Below the pieces are notes generated by a model, which saw only the letters and a program-made list of their open reading frames with translations, ran no database searches and had not been told where the DNA came from. Positions 42,531 through 50,201 of a stretch of DNA of 64,000 bases are shown here, in pieces; positions within the stretch are counted from its first letter, which is position 1; each line of letters starts with the position of its first letter. The DNA is taken from assembly GCA_041650175.1 (NCBI GenBank), contig JBAZLS010000002.1, positions 42,549 through 106,548 on the forward strand, in the 5' to 3' direction. The position numbers and the translations under genes were made by a program. This DNA comes from Minisyncoccus sp041650175 (lineage in GTDB: Bacteria > Patescibacteriota > Minisyncoccia > Minisyncoccales > Minisyncoccaceae).

Positions 42531-42589
42531 AATGTTCTCCGAATGAGCTAAATAAAAACTATAATAAATATATTATATTGTCAATATTT

Positions 42590-42929
42590 TCGACCTTGAG
42601 AGATCGGATTTCTCCATTTTCGCCGAGGTCCGACCTCACCAAAAAATATATGTCGAAGTGGGAATTCTTTTTTAGTTTTTACTAAAACTAAAAAAGCTTG
42701 GTTCGGCTTCAGCCAAGCCTTCTTTCAATTCCCAACAAACCTATACCGAAGGTGGGAATTCTTTCGTAATTTTTTAATAAAAATTACTCCTTGTTATTAA
42801 ATTTTGGTAAATTTAATAAAAGCCCGCTTCAAAGCTCGGTCAGCTTCTCGGCCTTAATTTGATTACAAATTAAGTTTGCTTTTTCACCAGTCGTGAAAAA
42901 GCTTCAATTCCCACCTTGCGGAAATATGT
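42590..42929. other. Multi-hairpin island
   Basis: This stretch has no gene but an extraordinary density of perfect hairpins. Module A (42658-42734) is closed by GTGGGAATT and AATTCCCAAC and holds CTTTTTTAGTTTT-TACT-AAAACTAAAAAAG and GCTTGG...CCAAGC. Module B (42751-42915) is closed by GGTGGGAATT and AATTCCCACC (perfect) and holds five hairpins, including TTATTAAATTT-TGGT-AAATTTAATAA and GCTTTTTCAC-CAGTC-GTGAAAAAGC. The closing stems resemble the T-arm end of the nearby tRNA-Leu (TTCAATTCCCACC). Upstream, GAGGTC-C-GACCTC (42625-42637) is a further palindrome. Confidence 0.7.
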
Positions 42930-42970
42930 GCAACAAAAAATACTACCCTTCTAGGGTATCATTTTGTTGC
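42930..42970 (-). terminator. Long hairpin 3' of tRNA-Leu
   Basis: On the minus strand GCAACAAAATGATACCCT, AGA, AGGGTAGTATTTTTTGTTGC: about 17 paired bases with a T run in the right arm. Probably ends tRNA-Leu transcription. Confidence 0.65.
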
Positions 42971-42973
42971 ATG

Positions 42974-43057
42974 TGCCGAAGGTGGGAATTGAACCCACAC
43001 GGGGTTGCCCCCATAGCATTTTGAGTGCTACGCGTCTGCCGATTCCGCCACTTCGGC
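42974..43057 (-). tRNA. tRNA-Leu (anticodon CAA)
   Basis: Class II tRNA of 84 bases: acceptor GCCGAAG/CTTCGGC, anticodon arm GTAGCA-CTCAAAA-TGCTAT with anticodon CAA, a long variable arm (GGGGGCAACCCC), T-arm GTGGG-TTCAATT-CCCAC, discriminator A. CCA not encoded. Confidence 0.95.
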
Positions 43058-43090
43058 TCGATACTATGAATAATATTTACCACACATTTT

Positions 43091-43119
43091 TTGATTTGTA
43101 AAATATTTTTACCTATGAT
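43091..43119 (+). promoter_or_regulatory. Promoter of the aldolase-RibD fusion operon
   Basis: TTGATT (43091-43096), 17-base spacer, TATGAT (43114-43119), 52 bases before the ATG. Confidence 0.65.
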
Positions 43120-43171
43120 AAAATTACATCAGATTGTAGGAAATTAAAATTAATGCTAAATCAAAAAATTA

Positions 43172-45202
43172 ATGAGCAGGGAAAATAAAAAAATAGGAAT
43201 AGCCAAACTATCCGACAAAAAAGGAAAATTAAAGATTTTAGCATTGGATCATGAGGATACTTTTAGAAATTCGATAATTGAAAAATCTGGAGTAAAAGAA
43301 GTAACCAATGCGGATTTTTTTAAAACAAAAAAATTGATAATCAGCATCCTTTGCAAAGAAATAAGTGGTATATTGTTAGATCCTGATGCTTACATAAAAC
43401 TTAAAAAAAGCATACCCGATGATTTGGGAGTGTTGTTGAAACTTGAAGGTGGCTATAGTTTAAATAAAGAAGTAGAAAGGGTGACAAAGTTCAACTCAAA
43501 ATGGCCAATCGACAAAATATCTAAAACTGGGGCAGTGGGCGTAAAGTTTATGGTATATTACCATCCCGATGCATCAGAAGAAACTAAGGAAAAACAAAGA
43601 AAAATTGCACGAGAGGCAGGCGAACTATGCGAAAAATATAATTTACTTTATGTGTTAGAGCCTATGGGGTATGTTTTGTGCGATAAAAATCTTGAAAAGT
43701 CAAAAGTTGATTTGATAAGGGCGAAAGAAAAATTACATGTAGTTTTTGAGTCGGTTTTGGAATTTTCCAAGCCTGAATACAAGGCGGATATTTTAAAAAT
43801 AGAATTTCCTGCCAAACTAGGATATACCGACCTATATAACGATGGTGCTTTTGGTAGCACAAAAGAAGGATATTTTTATACAGTTGAAGAAATTAGAAGA
43901 TGTTGCAGAAAAATCGACAGTATTGCAAAATGTCCATGGATAATTATGAGCAGCGGTGCTTCAAATTCGGAATTTGCAGAATATGTTCGTTTGGCCGGTA
44001 ATGCCGGAGCAAGTGGCTATCTTGGAGGACAAGGAATATGGAAAAGCTCTCTTTCAAATTTTCCTAATTATAAATCAATGAAAAAATCCTTAGAAACAGA
44101 AGGCATAAGAAATATAAGAAGGGTTAATGATATTTTAGATAACGAAACATCTCAAAATTCTCTTTTAACGGGAAGATATAGAAATATAAAATATAAAAGT
44201 GATTTAAGCGATTCATTAAAAAATATTTTGCCCGAAGATTGGCTTGATTCGTTGTTGGGCAAGACTGATAAGTATCTTGGTTTTACAGAAACAATTCCTG
44301 CTACGGTTTCTTTGGCATTTTTAGATAAAAAAATTATTAAAATTGGTGAACCAAACAAGAATAATTCTTCTTTTTTGGAAATATTAAAAAAGAAACTTCC
44401 AAAAAATAAGAAGCTCGTTCTGGCAACCGTTTTTGAACCTGATGTCAGCGAATCGGAAAAAATTATCAGTCTTCTTAAAAAGCAAAATATCAAGTTTGTT
44501 GTTTTTGGATCGTTGCATCCAGATATTAAATTAAAGGGTAAATTAAAATCAAAACTAGAAAAAGAAGATATAAATGTATATGTGGCAGGATGCGAAGATA
44601 TAGTATCGCAGGAAGATAGGAGGTTTTGGGTGTGGGCCAGCAAAAAAAGACCATATATAAATTTAAAAATATCATTAACTTCAGATGGTGCCGCAGTAAT
44701 CAATAGCGGAGAACCAACTAGGCTTGCGGGTTATTTGTCTAATGCTCGTATCCATACATTAAGAGGTCAATATGATGCCTTATTAATAGGAGCTAATACT
44801 GTTATGAATGATAATCCCAAAATGACTTATAGAGGTAATCATCATTACAAAAATCCTAAAAAAATAGTATTATCTTCAACTAAACTAGATAAAAAATTAG
44901 AAATTTTCAAAGGAGAAAATCCTCTTTTGTGTTCTGGAGATTTGAATAAATTAGTCAAAGACTGGGCATCGAAAAATATAACTAGCGTTTTAGTCGAAGG
45001 GGGGGTGGAAGTTTTCAGAGAATTTATAGATCACAATCTTGTCGATGAAATATCAATAGTTTGGACAAAAAAAAGTAGCGGCAAAAACCCAATTTATCTT
45101 GAGAGAAGATTACCATCCGGTAATTTGGAAATAGTGGGTAATGATATTTGGGAAATAGTAAAATGGAATATTGTGCAATTACATAATGTTAAAAACAAAT
45201 AA
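43172..45202 (+). CDS. Fusion: class I aldolase (LacD-like) + degenerate deaminase + RibD-like reductase
   Basis: 676 residues in three parts. (a) About 15-330: class I aldolase of the LacD/YihT group, with LALDHEDTFRNSI, Schiff-base Lys in ADILKIEFP, and SSGASNSEFAEYVRLAGNAGASGYLGGQ. (b) About 370-490: the fold order of the RibD deaminase domain (KLVLATVFEPDVSESEKI, KFVVFGSLHPDIKLKG, INVYVAGCEDIVSQEDRRF), but the zinc His/Cys sites (H-A-E, P-C-x-x-C) are gone. (c) About 490-675: RibD-type reductase (PYINLKISLTSDGAAVINSGE, LLIGANTVMNDNPKMTY, LVEGGVEVFREFIDHNLVDE). Not a known riboflavin enzyme layout. It overlaps a DegT aminotransferase by 17 bases. Substrate unknown. Confidence 0.8.
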   Translation: MSRENKKIGIAKLSDKKGKLKILALDHEDTFRNSIIEKSGVKEVTNADFFKTKKLIISILCKEISGILLDPDAYIKLKKSIPDDLGVLLKLEGGYSLNKEVERVTKFNSKWPIDKISKTGAVGVKFMVYYHPDASEETKEKQRKIAREAGELCEKYNLLYVLEPMGYVLCDKNLEKSKVDLIRAKEKLHVVFESVLEFSKPEYKADILKIEFPAKLGYTDLYNDGAFGSTKEGYFYTVEEIRRCCRKIDSIAKCPWIIMSSGASNSEFAEYVRLAGNAGASGYLGGQGIWKSSLSNFPNYKSMKKSLETEGIRNIRRVNDILDNETSQNSLLTGRYRNIKYKSDLSDSLKNILPEDWLDSLLGKTDKYLGFTETIPATVSLAFLDKKIIKIGEPNKNNSSFLEILKKKLPKNKKLVLATVFEPDVSESEKIISLLKKQNIKFVVFGSLHPDIKLKGKLKSKLEKEDINVYVAGCEDIVSQEDRRFWVWASKKRPYINLKISLTSDGAAVINSGEPTRLAGYLSNARIHTLRGQYDALLIGANTVMNDNPKMTYRGNHHYKNPKKIVLSSTKLDKKLEIFKGENPLLCSGDLNKLVKDWASKNITSVLVEGGVEVFREFIDHNLVDEISIVWTKKSSGKNPIYLERRLPSGNLEIVGNDIWEIVKWNIVQLHNVKNK

Positions 45203-46370
45203 AAAAATAGATTATATTGATTTTGCATATAGTATTTATGCAGATGAATATAATAAATATGGAAAAGAAGAAATATTAGCAGCAAAAAATACACTTAAAT
45301 CGGGCAGATTGTTTTTTCCTATTGGACACGAGGTGTTTGATTTAGAAAAGAAAATTACTGATGACTTTAAATCTTCGGGGTGTTCTCTTGTTACTTCTGG
45401 AACAGCGGCAATACATACGGCATTAGGGGCGTGCAACATTGGTTTTGGAGATGAGGTGATTACCACTCCAATATCAGACACAGGAACTGTGTTGCCTATA
45501 TTTTTACAAGGAGCAATACCTGTCTTTGCTGATGTTAATCCACGCACAATGATGATTTCAAGAGAAACAATAGAATCAGTAATAACTAAAAAAACAAAAG
45601 CGATTATTATTGTTCATTATGGAGGTTTTCCTGCCGACATGGATCCCATTTTGGAATTAGCAAGAAATAGAAAAATACTAATTATTGAAGATTGTGCGCA
45701 GGCGCCACTTACTTTTTATAAGGGGCGCAGAGCTGGAGTTATTGGCGATTGCGGAGCATTTAGCACTAATGATACTAAACATGTGAGCTGTGGAGATGGA
45801 GGATTTGTTGTTAGTAAAAACAAAAATATTTCAAAAAAAGCCATGCTGTTCCACGATAAAGGCTTTGATAGAAAGAGTAAAATTAGAAATCCGATTATGG
45901 TTGGTCCTAATTATAGAATGACCGAAATACAAGCAGCCATATTGAATAAGCAATGGGATAAATTAAGGTTTAGAGTGGAAAAAAGACAAAAGTTTGCAAC
46001 AATGATAAACAAAGTAATAGAAAATATTCCACATTTGCATTCATTAAAAATTTCTCAAAATGATTCATCAAGTTATTTTGCGTATCCGTTTTTGGTCGAT
46101 AAAAATAAGCAATACACTAGAGACAAGTTGTGTGATGAATTATGCGAAGCAGGTCTGCCAGCAAGAAAAGGTAATTTATACGACGTATTATATAAATTAA
46201 ATATTTTCAATAAAGCACTACCAAAATATATGAAAAATTTTCAACATCAAAATTATAGAAAAGGCCTATGTCCGCAAGCAGAAATAGTAAATAAAAATAT
46301 GGTAAGGCTGGAAATGTTAGAGATATTTGGAGAAAAAGAGGTAAGAATATTCAAACAAGTAGTTTGTTAA
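45186..46370 (+). CDS. DegT/DnrJ/EryC1/StrS-type PLP aminotransferase
   Basis: A 394-residue sugar-type aminotransferase (start ATG 45186; an earlier TTG lies inside the fusion gene). Evidence: GRLFFPIGHEVFDLEKKI, TSGTAAIHTAL, ALGACNIGFGDEVITTPIS, IEDCAQAP, PLP lysine in STNDTKHVSCGDGGFV, and PNYRMTEIQAAI. Such enzymes aminate keto-sugars or build AHBA-type precursors. Coupled to the aldolase-reductase fusion by a 17-base overlap, the pair looks like one pathway. No sugar nucleotide gene is adjacent. Confidence 0.9.
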   Translation: MLKTNKKIDYIDFAYSIYADEYNKYGKEEILAAKNTLKSGRLFFPIGHEVFDLEKKITDDFKSSGCSLVTSGTAAIHTALGACNIGFGDEVITTPISDTGTVLPIFLQGAIPVFADVNPRTMMISRETIESVITKKTKAIIIVHYGGFPADMDPILELARNRKILIIEDCAQAPLTFYKGRRAGVIGDCGAFSTNDTKHVSCGDGGFVVSKNKNISKKAMLFHDKGFDRKSKIRNPIMVGPNYRMTEIQAAILNKQWDKLRFRVEKRQKFATMINKVIENIPHLHSLKISQNDSSSYFAYPFLVDKNKQYTRDKLCDELCEAGLPARKGNLYDVLYKLNIFNKALPKYMKNFQHQNYRKGLCPQAEIVNKNMVRLEMLEIFGEKEVRIFKQVVC

Positions 46371-46424
46371 ATATTTTTGTGCGAATTGCTGAATTTTTTA
46401 ACTTATAAAAATTAAATTCGAATA

Positions 46425-47189
46425 ATGAGTAAAGTTATAGCTATTGCGAATCAGAAAGGAGGTGTAGGAAAAACGGCAGTTGCAGTTAATCTCCCAGTTT
46501 TTTTAACAGCTTTCGGAAAGAGAGTTCTTTTGGTGGATATGGATCCTCAGGCAAATGCTACTTTTTCATTAGGATTGAATCCAAAAAAACTTTCTAGCTC
46601 TGTCTATGATGCTTTAGTCGGGCAAATTTCTCCAAGAGAGGTCATAAAAAAAACTACATTTCTAGCTTATGACATTATGCCTGCTGCACATGATCTTGCT
46701 GGAGCTACTATCGAATTGATTGATATGGAGAATAGAGAGTTTCGTTTGCGAGAAGTCATAGATATGGTAAAGGATAATTACGATTTTGTTTTTATTGATT
46801 GTCCTCCAAGTTTAGGAATCCTTACTCTTAATGCTTTAACTGCTTGTGATGAAGTTATAATTCCAATGCAATGCGAATATTTATCTCTTGAAGGACTAGG
46901 GCAGCTTCTTGATAATGTTGCACTTATAAATAAGAATTTAGAATTAGATATAAAAATAATGGGAGCAATTTTGACAATGTATGCTCGCAAAAGTACATTG
47001 TGTCAAAAAATTGCAAGAGATGTACGAAGAACTTTCCCTGGATATGTTTTTGATGCAATTATTCCAAGAACTATTGATTTAGCTGAAGCTCCTATTTATG
47101 GCCGGACAATTTTAAGATCAGCCCCTAATTCTATTGCAATCCATGCTTTTAGGGGATTGGCTAAAGAGATAATAGAAAAAAGTAAATAA
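46425..47189 (+). CDS. parA: Chromosome partitioning ATPase ParA
   Basis: Deviant Walker ATPase of 254 residues: KGGVGKTAV (K11-T17), DMDPQANATFSLG, DYDFVFIDCPPSLGILTLNAL and MQCEYLSLEGL. It starts directly with the P-loop, so it is the short chromosomal (Soj) type. With ParB it moves origins apart. Followed 18 bases later by parB. I saw no exact parS copy in the window. Confidence 0.95.
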   Translation: MSKVIAIANQKGGVGKTAVAVNLPVFLTAFGKRVLLVDMDPQANATFSLGLNPKKLSSSVYDALVGQISPREVIKKTTFLAYDIMPAAHDLAGATIELIDMENREFRLREVIDMVKDNYDFVFIDCPPSLGILTLNALTACDEVIIPMQCEYLSLEGLGQLLDNVALINKNLELDIKIMGAILTMYARKSTLCQKIARDVRRTFPGYVFDAIIPRTIDLAEAPIYGRTILRSAPNSIAIHAFRGLAKEIIEKSK

Positions 47190-47207
47190 TTTTTTAATAA
47201 AATAATT

Positions 47208-48092
47208 ATGTCAGGAAAAGGTTTAGAATCATTAATACCAAAAAGAAATATTGATGGATCGGATGGAAGAAAAGAAGATTCTGTGCAAAAGGATTATATT
47301 TTTTGGGTAGATATAAATAAGATACATGCTAATCCATATCAGCCAAGAAAAGAATTCAATCAAGATGCTCTTAATTCATTAGCCGAGTCAATTAAAAAGT
47401 ATGGAGTATTACAGCCTATAATCGTTACTAGGATAGAGAAAAAGACTGAAATGGGAATTATTACAGAATATCAGATTATTGCTGGAGAACGCCGCTTTAG
47501 AGCTTCTAAAATAGCTGGATTAAAACAGATTCCAGTAATTATCAAAGAAAGGAATAACCAAGAAAAATTGGAAATTGCTTTAATCGAAAATGTTCAGAGA
47601 AAAAATCTTAATCCAGTAGATAAGGCAGAGGCTTTAAGCCAATTGAAAGAAGAATTTGGTTTGATTGATAAGGAAATTGCTCAGATTGCAGGATTAAGTC
47701 GAGAGGCAGTGTCAAATAGTCTAAGAATATTAACGCTTCCGGAGGAGATAATGCAGGCACTTAGAGAGGAAAAAGTTACTGAAGGGCATGCAAGAGCACT
47801 ATTATCTATAAAGGAAGTAGATATACAAAAAAAAGTTTTTGAAGAGATATTAACTAATAGTTATAGCGTTCGAGATGTTGAAAAAATTTCTCGAGGAGAA
47901 AAACCAAAAGTTAAAAAAGCGCCAAAAACAACAGTAGGACAATTTGAGAATAAAGATAGTTTTGAAAGGAAAATAAAATCTTTATTTGGACACGAAAATC
48001 TTAAAGTTAATAGCCGGAAAGGAAAGATACAGCTTATAGTTGATTTTGATTCAGAGAATGATTTTAGAAATTGGTTAAAAAACTTTAAATAA
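47208..48092 (+). CDS. parB: Chromosome partitioning protein ParB
   Basis: 294 residues: the KGLESLIP start, the CTPase N-domain (INKIHANPYQPRKEF, GVLQPIIVTRIE, YQIIAGERRFRASKIAGL, ALIENVQRKNLNPVDKAEAL), the helix-turn-helix (LIDKEIAQIAGLSREAVSNSLRIL, KVTEGHARALLSI), and a C-terminal dimerisation tail ending in LIVDFDSENDFRNWLK. It binds parS, spreads along DNA and stimulates ParA. Confidence 0.95.
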   Translation: MSGKGLESLIPKRNIDGSDGRKEDSVQKDYIFWVDINKIHANPYQPRKEFNQDALNSLAESIKKYGVLQPIIVTRIEKKTEMGIITEYQIIAGERRFRASKIAGLKQIPVIIKERNNQEKLEIALIENVQRKNLNPVDKAEALSQLKEEFGLIDKEIAQIAGLSREAVSNSLRILTLPEEIMQALREEKVTEGHARALLSIKEVDIQKKVFEEILTNSYSVRDVEKISRGEKPKVKKAPKTTVGQFENKDSFERKIKSLFGHENLKVNSRKGKIQLIVDFDSENDFRNWLKNFK

Positions 48093-48101
48093 TATTTTAC
48101 C

Positions 48102-48472
48102 ATGGAAAAAGAATCAAAAAACTTATTTATATATTTTTTTTCTTTTCTTTTTTTTGTGATGTGTATTGCGTTTATTAGGTATTTTATTTTTAAGGATTAT
48201 TATATTAAAATGGAAAAAACATGTAATCCAAAAGAGGAAGTATGTTTTGTGTTAGAATGTGAGTCGGAAGAAGAGAATTGCCTAGATTTGAATGGGGAAA
48301 AGATAAGATTTTATAAAATTATTTATAAAAAGGCTTCTATTATTCCAATACGAACGATCCTAATTGTTTGCCACTTGAATGCCATGAAGGTGAAGATTGC
48401 AGGGAAGTCCTATGCAGTATAAAAAATGTTCCAAAGGATGAATATTGTAGTAGTATCGAAAATTATAAATAA
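48102..48472 (+). pseudogene. Cys-rich membrane protein, frameshifted near 48340
   Basis: The frame from 48102 gives an anchor helix (about 8-30) and a Cys/Glu-rich part (CNPKEEVCFVLECESEEENC). After KKASIIP the frame changes: the in-frame tail to 48422 is atypical, while the frame beginning AAT at about 48340 continues the same composition (NTNDPNCLPLECHEGEDC, then LCSIKNVPKDEYCSS) to a TAA at 48470-48472, just before speD. One missing base explains this. It could be a real frameshift mutation, programmed shift or sequencing error. Family unknown. Confidence 0.55.
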
Positions 48473-48479
48473 AATAAAA

Positions 48480-48884
48480 ATGGAAAATAATTTTTGTAAT
48501 TTTGGAGAGCATTTTATGCTCGATGGATATAATGGAAATTTTAAAAAACTTAATGATAAAAATCTTGTTTTGGATTGTTTGAATGAGCTCCCCTCCTTAA
48601 TTCAAATGTCTAAGCTTGCTGAACCAGAAGTTTATTTTGCACCAGATAATATTGGAACAAAAGATTCGGGTGGATGGAGTGGTTTCGTAGTAATTAATGA
48701 ATCTCATATTAGTATTCATACATTTCCATACAAAGGATTTATAAGTATTGATGTTTATACTTGCAGAAATGGGATGAATGTCAATTTTATTTCTAAGTAT
48801 TTTATTGAAAAATTTGAATTAAAAGAAACTGAAATTAATTTTGTAAAAAGAGGAACCAAATTTCCAATAAAAAACATTTATTAA
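48480..48884 (+). CDS. speD: S-adenosylmethionine decarboxylase proenzyme
   Basis: I take ATG 48480 (MENNFCNFGEHFMLDGYNGN); a longer frame from 48426 would overlap the preceding gene. The 134-residue protein is the bacterial/archaeal class: NELPSLIQMSKLAEPEV, then GWSGFVVINESHISIHTFP, where Ser before HIS-IHT is the self-cleavage site that yields the pyruvoyl group, and ISIDVYTC with the catalytic Cys. It makes decarboxylated SAM. No spermidine synthase (speE) is nearby; an ATP-grasp enzyme follows 11 bases later. Confidence 0.92.
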   Translation: MENNFCNFGEHFMLDGYNGNFKKLNDKNLVLDCLNELPSLIQMSKLAEPEVYFAPDNIGTKDSGGWSGFVVINESHISIHTFPYKGFISIDVYTCRNGMNVNFISKYFIEKFELKETEINFVKRGTKFPIKNIY

Positions 48885-48895
48885 TATAAAACCAT

Positions 48896-50197
48896 ATGAA
48901 AATCTTATTTGTTTCAGGAGAACTTATTGCAGGAAATTTAGCCTATGAAATGAAAAAAGAAGGTCATGATGTTAAGCTTTATATTGGAGATAAGGAAAGA
49001 TTGGATTGTTTTGATAATATGGTAAATAAAACAAATAATTGGCAAGAAGAACTTGAGTGGGTTGGCAAAGACGGGCTTATAGTTTTTGATGATATAGGCT
49101 ATGGGAAAGTTCAGGATGAATTAGGAACAAATGGATACACGGTTTTTGGTGGTTGTGAAGAAGGGGATAAATTGGAAATGGATAGAGAGTATGCTCAAAA
49201 GATTTTTTCGGAATATGGAATGGATGTGGAAAAATCAAAAGATTTTACAGATTATGATGAGGCAATTGATTATATTAAAAATCATAAATGTGCTTGGGTA
49301 CTTAAACAAAATACTCATGCAAGTAGTCTTGCTTATATTGGAATGATGAAGAATGGTGAAGATATTATTAGTATTATTAATAATTATAAAAAATATAACA
49401 AAAGCGATGCCGTTAGAAAGATATCTTTGCAAAAAAAAGTAAACGGAGTAGAGGTTGCAATCGCAAGATATTTTAATGGAAAAGATTGGACTAGTCCTGT
49501 ATTTGTAAGTTTTGAGCATAAGCCATTTTTTGACAAAGATATTGGACCATTAACAGCAGAAATGGGAACTTTGGGATGGTACGATGAAGACGAAAAAAAC
49601 AAACTTTTTACAGAAACACTATTTAAAATTAAACCATATTTAGAAAAAATTAATTATAGAGGATATGTAGATATAAATTCTATTATTAATAAGGATAGAC
49701 TTATTCCACTTGAAGCTACGATGAGATTTGGAGAGCCTACCAATCATCTACAGAATGAAATCCATCTTTCTCATTGGGCAGATCTTTTATACGCAAGCGC
49801 TAAAGGAGAAAAATATATTTTAAATCATAAAAATGGCTATTCTGTTGTTGTTTGTATTGTAATTCCTCCATTTCCTTATCGAATGAATACAGATAATTAT
49901 TTAAAGGATGTAGAAATCCTTTTTAAAGATAAATTAACAGAAGAAGAATGGAAAATGATTAATTTTGAAGAAGTTAAATTTGATAATGAAACGAAAAATT
50001 ATCGTGTTGCAGGTCACGAAGGATATATTTTGTATATTACAGGGACAGGAGATACTGTTGAAAGTGCAAGAAAAAAAGCCTATCATTTAATTAAAAAAAT
50101 AGTTCTTCCAAAAATGATGTATCGAACAGATATAGGTCTAAAGTTTATAAAAAGAGATAGGAGATTGCTTGAAAAATGGGGATGGATAAAAAAATAA
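48896..50197 (+). CDS. PurD-like ATP-grasp ligase
   Basis: A 433-residue ATP-grasp protein with the domain order of glycinamide ribonucleotide synthetase: N-terminal Rossmann-like MKILFVSGELIAGNLAYEM, then ATP-grasp (DREYAQKIFSEYGM, WVLKQNTH, GVEVAIARYF, PLTAEMGTLGWY, GYVDINSII, PLEATMRFGEPTNHL) and a C-terminal lid (GYSVVVCIVIPPFPY). It lacks other purine genes around it. Glu/Asn metal residues fit activity. Substrates are unknown; dcSAM-related or peptide-type ligation is speculative. Four bases separate it from the kinase gene. Confidence 0.8.
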   Translation: MKILFVSGELIAGNLAYEMKKEGHDVKLYIGDKERLDCFDNMVNKTNNWQEELEWVGKDGLIVFDDIGYGKVQDELGTNGYTVFGGCEEGDKLEMDREYAQKIFSEYGMDVEKSKDFTDYDEAIDYIKNHKCAWVLKQNTHASSLAYIGMMKNGEDIISIINNYKKYNKSDAVRKISLQKKVNGVEVAIARYFNGKDWTSPVFVSFEHKPFFDKDIGPLTAEMGTLGWYDEDEKNKLFTETLFKIKPYLEKINYRGYVDINSIINKDRLIPLEATMRFGEPTNHLQNEIHLSHWADLLYASAKGEKYILNHKNGYSVVVCIVIPPFPYRMNTDNYLKDVEILFKDKLTEEEWKMINFEEVKFDNETKNYRVAGHEGYILYITGTGDTVESARKKAYHLIKKIVLPKMMYRTDIGLKFIKRDRRLLEKWGWIKK

Positions 50198-50201
50198 AAA
50201 A

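Noticed and set aside
42590..42929. Integron attC array
   Set aside because: No integrase, no cassette genes and no RYYYAAC/GTTRRRY core sites were seen; kept only as one possibility for the island.
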